In this document: positions 58,656 through 64,000 of the stretch, in pieces
Position numbering within the stretch: the first letter of the stretch is position 1
How the letters are laid out: every line of letters begins with the position of its first letter
Source of the DNA: Pohlia nutans
Lineage: Eukaryota; Streptophyta; Bryopsida; Bryales; Mniaceae
Length of the DNA: 64,000 bases
Assembly (NCBI GenBank): GCA_022496805.1
Contig: CM040092.1
Coordinates: 15,580,113-15,644,112 of the forward strand
Direction of reading: 5' to 3'
The notes under the pieces: model-generated
Databases searched by the model: none
What the model saw: only the letters and a program-made list of their open reading frames with translations
Told to the model about the DNA's origin: nothing
Program-made: the position numbers and the translations under genes

Positions 58656-59203
58656 GTTTGGCCAAAATTCTCACAACCAATCATTTTTTATTTTTTAAGA
58701 AATATGTAAGAACTTTATTTTAAAAAATCAGCATTTTATTTTGTGGCCCCTTCTCACTTTACACTATATCCAAAGGCCGTCAAGTTCAAAGGTTGGCTTC
58801 TCAAGAATGAGCCATGGCCCTTGTGAGGTTTTCTCCACGGCTTCTCGCCTCTAGTGTAAAAAGGGCCTAAGGGACCCATACTAATTTATTGGCTCTGACT
58901 GTAGGGAAGAGGCATTGCAGGGACACTCGTTTTTTTGGGCTAAATACCACTGTAGCAAATATATTCTGAGTGTCCATGATTCCACTGAAAATGCATTCTC
59001 GTCCTTCACCTATTCTATTCCAATCAGAGCTCCTCGTAGCGTAGCTGCTTGTTGACATTTGTTTATTTATAATAATAATATTATTATATAAATATTTATT
59101 GTCATTGTACAAAAGCACTAACTTTAAAATAAAATAAAATAATGTGTACATGCAAAACAATATAACTTTAGAACTAAGAATCATATTTATTTTCATTGAT
59201 TTA
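58656..59203. other. Intergenic, diverged Harbinger fragment
   Basis: 58741-58869 carries CCAAAGGCCGTCAAGTTCAA and ends CTAGTGTAAAAAGGGCC-TAA, a diverged short relative of the Harbinger MITE family. The remainder up to 59203 shows no gene. Confidence 0.45.
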
Positions 59204-60584
59204 GGGCCCGTTCATACTATGTCCGTTCAAGTCAAGAGGCCGTGGGAATTCATGGCCAAAGGATGTTGAGAGTCCAAAGGAATGGGCTGAAAATAGGTAA
59301 TAAAATAGAGAAATTGGAGCCTTCGGCCACCATAGTGTGAAGCCTCCAAAGGCCAAGCCTAAAGTTCAAACCTTTGGCCATGAACCCCCACTGCCTCTCC
59401 ACTTGAATGGCCGTAGTGTGAATCCTCCAAATGCCAAACCCAAACCATTTGTTTGGCTTCTATCCATATCTCTCCTCATCAATCCATCCAATTTTTGAAT
59501 TTTCCTCTCATCTTCTGTAGCCATGGATTTTAGAAGAGAACAAATGCTTGTTCTACTTTCAATTTTCATGGTCATAAAATATGTCATTGTGGACATTTCA
59601 GCATCGCAAAAACTTGCAATTTTTCAACAAAATGCCCAAATGATGATAATGGCAGTTTTTATTGCACAAAGACGGAGGGTGAATTCTCAAAGTTGATGTT
59701 GGCAATTTCAAAGATATGGAGGTTTTTGGAATACACATTTATGGCTCATTTTCATATAGTGATTTTTAAAAGCGGATGAGGATGAATATGTACATTTCAT
59801 TATTCGTGTATTCTATTAGGGCTTGTTTTGAAAAAGATGGATACACATTTAAGAGAATATTAGTGTGGAGAGGAGGATTGAGTACAACTTCTATCATTGT
59901 GAGGGAACGTTGTGAAGCTATTAGGATTCATTTGAGGCCATTGTTTTAAAAAAAATCGACACTTGCTTAGATGAAATAAATAACATCAAGATTTGAAGCA
60001 CTACATGGCATTCTGCTTATACTAGGGGCAATAGATGGTAGTCACATCCCTATTCTAGTACCATGGCTCATGACCCTGTAGCATATTATTGTCGGAAGGG
60101 TTATTATTCATGTTTACTAAAACTAAGGGGTTGTAGATGTGGATTGCAATTTTGGGACTACAATTTTGGATGGGTTGGACATATTTCTGATTGGGTATTA
60201 TTTTAGAAATCTAAACTCAGAAAGAAGACTATGAGAGGTGTTTTTTTACTGTACAAATTCATTGATGATGTTGCATATTCCACAAGGCCTTGGTTTTACT
60301 CACCATTCAAAAGAGAAAAAGAAGGCTTGCCTAAGGCAAAAGTCTATTGGAATTTTATTCAATCAAACACTCATATGGCTGTAGAAAGAGCATTTGGAAT
60401 TTTGAAAGGAAGATGGCGTATATCACTAAAAAGAATTGATATGCCACTCTGGAATGTACTGGACATTGTTACTGCATCTTTATGTTTCTACAATCTATGC
60501 ATTTTAGAGAATGATGAATTCTCCATAGATTGGGCTAAAGAAGTCGAGAAAGAGTTGCAAGCTAAAGCCAATATGTCACTATGA
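59204..60584 (+). pseudogene. PIF/Harbinger element with decayed DDE transposase
   Basis: The left terminus GGGCCCGTTCATACTATG follows TTA (59201-59203) and shares subterminal phrases with the Harbinger MITEs. A possible transposase start is at 59522. The DDE_Tnp_4-type catalytic core is recognisable in pieces: GAIDGSHIPI with the first Asp at 60034, FWDYNFGWVGHISDW with the second at 60189, and MAVERAFGILKGRWR with the catalytic Glu at 60384. The last 117 codons (60231-60584) are open; upstream parts have several stops and frame changes. The enzyme would cut and paste elements with TWA targets. I found no right terminus, so it is truncated, and the MYB-like partner ORF of such elements is not seen. 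A domesticated gene is unlikely given the breaks. Confidence 0.85.
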
Positions 60585-60603
60585 CCCCAAAATTAGCAGT
60601 TTG

Positions 60604-61316
60604 ATGCCTGAAAGAGCGGAAAACGCGGTCTGGCATTGGAAGTGGAAAATGCGGAATTTTCTTGAGTAGGTCAACGTGTAAAATGAGACGAATGAGAACT
60701 GATGAATGAGAACTTGGCAAAATTAGGGTTCGGGATTGATCATCCATCATGGGGAGAGGTGTTCGCTAAGGCGTACAAGGAGTGGAAGAAGAAGGACTTG
60801 TTGTTTACGCGCAGGATCGACAAGAAGATGAACCAAAGCTCCTCTCTCCAGAACGAGATTTACCAGTTGATTGGCTTCTACAACGTGTTCCAAGGGGTGT
60901 TGCTCACAGCCGTCGCGCAGTCCAACTTGTTGCACTATTACAGCTGGTGGTCCGCTTTTTCCTTGAGCTTGTGTGCGTTCGTTGTCACCAACTCACCATA
61001 GCCGGGGTTATGCAAAAGTTTTGGGCCATTTTGGCATTGGAGAAGACCATGATCCAAAACAAAACCAACACTCGCCATGTATTTATTGTTACTCCTCGTG
61101 AATTCCATCCTTCACGGTTTTAGACTATGCGTTCAAAAGACCCAGCAAGATCATTAACCAAGTCGCGGACGATTTCGGGTGTGAAGTGTCTGTTGGGCTG
61201 CTGCAACCTCTGTTTCTCTTAAGGAGCAAAATATTGAAAGCGCAGAAGATGACTTGAGCCGAAGATTGACCAAGCTTAAGAGCAGGGCTGAGGATTATTC
61301 GTACATCTTTGCTTAG
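60604..61316 (+). pseudogene. Frameshifted membrane-protein gene of unknown function
   Basis: A candidate start at 60604 (MPERAENAVWHWKWK) runs into stops. From 60702 a good frame encodes FAKAYKEWKKKDLLFTRRID, then a likely membrane segment (IYQLIGFYNVFQGVLLTAVA) and a second (WSAFSLSLCAFVVT). At 60990-60997 an extra AACTCACC, an 8-bp tandem duplication, shifts the frame; without it the second helix continues as IAGVMQKFWAILALEKT. More breaks follow before a charged C-terminal part (DDLSRRLTKLKSRAEDYSY) ending at TAG 61314-61316. No intron is evident, so a processed copy is possible. It resembles uncharacterised two-or-more-helix proteins I associate with bryophytes and lycophytes; that resemblance is from memory and unverified. 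Confidence 0.6.
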
Positions 61317-62278
61317 AAAATTCGCTCATTCTTCTTGTGTTTCTGCTGTCTTCGGATTAGGGTTTGATGGCACAACCCTAGTTGTGGTGTATGCATATAT
61401 ACTTTTTGGCTGTTCTGTTTTGGTTTGATGTAAAAAAGTTTTTTGGTCAATTTGCGGTTCGATTTGCCTTTTCTTTGGCAACAACCACAGCATCACACGT
61501 ACAGACACAGACAGACGTTAAGCTTTTTCGCAGAGAAAATTGTTGTGTGTGTGAATATAATGCTTTCCAACGTAGAATGGTGGAATTTTTATGTGGAGAC
61601 GGTGAATTTGACAGCAACGGAGGTTACTGACTTGTTGTAGAAGAGTGCATGGTAGTTTCCACAATGCAAGGTTGTTTAGGGTGTGTAGCTGATGTTCTTC
61701 AATTGGAGGCTCCATTGGTGCTTGCTTGAAAATAAATGCAGCAGTTGTGGAGTGCGATTCTCCAACAAGAGTGGAGTGTGATTTTGTTTGTAGAGTGGGT
61801 GGAGCGGGCATACTGTACACTCTGTGACAGACGCGATGCAACTTGTGGGATCGTCACAATGGCGTCAGTCTTTTTGGCTTTTTTTTTCAATTTTGACTTA
61901 AATTTTATTTTTGACACGTGGCACCCTTAGAAGGGGGTCCATGTGGCACCAAATTAAATTAGAAGGAGAAAATTCAAATGTGAATGACTCAATGTGAGAA
62001 AATTGCACACTGTGACACTATGAGGCCAAAAATCATACTGTCACTAGGAAAGATGAAACAAATTGATATGTTTGACGTTCCAGAATTGTCATTGAGGAAA
62101 ATGATGGAGCTGAAAAAAGTAAATCTACAAGATGAAGAAACGCCATTCATAGAACTAGGAGATCAGAAGAAGAAGAAATAGAGAACGAGGAGAATGGTGC
62201 ATGTGAAGAAACAAAGAAAGATCGACAAAAGATGATGAAGAACATGTTGGCTGATTCAACCTGGGTTCATCTATTACT
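61317..62278. other. Intergenic, no gene accepted
   Basis: A plus-strand frame 61984-62181 has a charged, partly protein-like sequence (MFDVPELSLRKMMELKKVN) and might be an exon, but no splice or family support was found. The rest is unremarkable. Confidence 0.35.
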
Positions 62279-62826
62279 TACTAGTAGAAATCTTGTCCAA
62301 TGGGACATGTCTTTAACCCTTAAACGTGAAAGTAAGCCCCACAGGCTTGTTTATAGAAGAATAATGGAGAAAAAGTGGATTTTCTTAACCAAAATTGAAA
62401 TGGATTGATGCTTTGAAAAGATGATGAAAAAATGAAGTTAGATTCCCAACTTGTTCCTAAATTAAACAAATGTGGAACAATCCACAATCAAATGAAGGAA
62501 TCGGAGGAAGGAGGGAGCTATGATTGGACAGCAACTGTGGATAGAGACAAAGCATCATTTTTATAAAAAAATTAGAAAAGGTAGGCTGGCGGTTTTTTTA
62601 ATTTTTAATTTTTAATGATAAATTTTAGCAGTAGCTGCTGTAGACTTTTGGAGATGCTTTTTGGATTGCCCTCCAAGGACCCTCTTGATGTTTAAGGATT
62701 AATGACTAACTGTCCGTTGTGACATGTCTATAGTGACTCAAAATCAATCTTGAGTCACTAAAGACATGTCACAATGGACATTTAGTCATTAAGGGCATGT
62801 CCCATTGGACAAGATTTCTACTAGTG
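62279..62826. mobile_element. CACTA MITE, palindromic, with nested TTAA element
   Basis: Left tip TACTAGTAGAAATCTTG (first C mutated to T), right tip CAAGATTTCTACTAGTG, ACT duplicated on both sides (62276-62278, 62827-62829). The two arms are reverse complements except that the left arm is interrupted by 62317-62698. Without it the MITE would be about 160 bp. Confidence 0.9.
62317..62698. mobile_element. TTAA-type element nested in a CACTA MITE, 382 bp
   Basis: Ends CCCTTAAACGTGAAAG and CTCTTGATGTTTAAGGA. TTAA flanks at 62313-62316 and 62699-62702. The opposite arm of the host MITE (about 62788-62800) has a single TTAA at the corresponding site, which proves duplication of TTAA on insertion. 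Family mate of 37389-37763. Confidence 0.9.
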
Positions 62827-63769
62827 ACTAGCCAAGAGCTTTTACAAGGCGAATTTGGAAAAAAATACAAGCATTTAGTTTGAATGTTGTATGTACAATG
62901 ATTGTAGCTCAAATGAAGAGTAGCTCAAATGAAGAGAAGCATAATTATAGAACTCTAGAGTTTATTGATATGGTTGTTGATGTTGGTGCACTATCTACAT
63001 CCGGGAATGAATTGGTCTAGATTTCCACGTTATCTGTGGTTGTAGCCGAGACATGCTTCATGACTTGTTGAGCTTGGTGATACCACTTGTTTAGAGCATC
63101 ATAGAATTTGGCCTCCTACTAGTTATTCCCGGAAATAACATTAGCCATTTTGTCTTTTTTGTTTACATAAAAAAATGGTCTTAAATTTCTTATAGCATGC
63201 CACAACGATTTGATTAAATTTAGGTAACATCATAACATTCTTAGCATGAAGCCTCACTAATGTGTCAATTCCTACAACCAAAAGGAAAAAAAATAAAAAA
63301 TATGAGAGATGAGTAAAAAATGACCTTGGAAAATCTATCACAGCACATGCATGAATCCTCAAACAAGATTGTGATGACTATAAATAGAAGAAAAAAGTGG
63401 AATTGATCATCAAAAGCTGGAAGTAGGTGGAAGGTGTATCCATTGATGGCAAAAGCTCTCCATTGTAATGGGAGAGACTAGGATTCAATCTCCAACGACG
63501 ACTTAGAACTTGTCCATACAATGGGGGGAAAAGGGGGTCTGGGGGCCGGGCACGAGCGTCAAACCCTTAATTGGATCCAACACTAAATAAGGGTATTAAG
63601 AGGATTGAAAAATGAGAGGCACTTATCTTGTAAAAATTACATTATGGTAAACTTGTAAATAGATTAGATTACGTTAATTAGTAAGTTGTAGATAGATTAT
63701 TGGGCCCAATATCCCAATGTGGTTTACTTCTACAATAAAAAATAAATAAATTTTCAGCAACAGAGTTAA
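62827..63769. other. Intergenic, no gene seen
   Basis: A minus-strand frame at 63141-63362 is hydrophobic and lacks support. ACACTAAATAAGGGTATTAAG at about 63580 also occurs in similar form near 58411. No gene. Confidence 0.4.
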
Positions 63770-64000
63770 GGGTGATTGCAAGCTACGGTCTACCAAGTGG
63801 TGAGTGCAGCTTGTGCAGCTAAAGGCCATGCAGCTCGTGCACTAGCGTAGTAATGCGCACCTCTCAACTTTCAATTAGGTCAAAAATTTCACCATCCCAA
63901 ATAGGGTTTATGCTAATACTTTCACTTTAGCAATTGTTAAGTTAATTTCAAGTCTTTGGGCATTACTCAATAGCCTTTTCTGTTTTTTACCGAGTAGGGG
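63770..64000. repeat. Right member of the 231-bp inverted pair
   Basis: Reverse complement of 51923-52153, starting GGGTGATTGCAAGC and still matching at the window edge. See the left member. Confidence 0.85.

Overview
This is a eukaryotic, plant-type nuclear window: AT-rich, gene-poor, with canonical GT..AG introns, TATA-type promoter sequence, simple repeats and a very dense load of DNA-transposon derivatives. The LINE is of the plant L1 type (CCHC-knuckle ORF1; ORF2 with endonuclease, reverse transcriptase and zf-RVT). The FTR1-type iron permease and a membrane-protein pseudogene at 60.6-61.3 kb that resembles proteins I associate with bryophytes and lycophytes make me lean to a non-seed land plant (moss, liverwort or lycophyte) or a close algal relative. 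No marker in the window fixes the lineage.

Layout. 0.0-1.9 kb: non-autonomous elements flanked by TTAA. 1.96-8.94 kb: one full-length L1-type LINE on the minus strand with a poly(A) tail and a 13-16 bp target-site duplication; both ORFs are closed by nonsense codons. 9.2-11.1 kb: small DNA elements, including two head-to-tail copies that share a terminus. 11.4-12.6 kb: the best gene of the window, an intron-less, GC-rich FTR1 iron permease with a TATA box and a cluster of GTAC motifs in its leader. 12.6-13.5 kb: its 3' region, tandemly duplicated and hit by a MITE. 13.5-43 kb: almost entirely repeats, including a 1.28-kb palindrome (16.8-18.1 kb), CACTA-, Harbinger-, Mutator- and TA-type MITEs, a decayed small secreted-protein gene split by a nested MITE (24.4-25.0 kb), a 5'-truncated LINE copy (25.7 kb) and tandem arrays (38.7, 40.8-41.7, 41.9-42.8 kb). 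43.0-46.1 kb: a three-exon RING-CH (C4HC3) gene whose exons join in frame but which carries one TGA in exon 1. 46-64 kb: more repeats, a PIF/Harbinger transposase relic (59.2-60.6 kb), a frameshifted membrane-protein pseudogene (60.6-61.3 kb), and a CACTA MITE with a TTAA element nested in it (62.3-62.8 kb).

The most informative signal is the transposon archaeology. Several insertions can be dated relative to one another because the unoccupied site survives elsewhere in the window: in the other arm of a palindrome, or in a paralogous repeat. The 62.3-kb case shows that the abundant elements with CCCYTAAACG-type ends duplicate TTAA, the signature of piggyBac-type transposition, which is not what I expect in a land-plant genome. 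I see no operons, CRISPR arrays, tRNA or rRNA genes.
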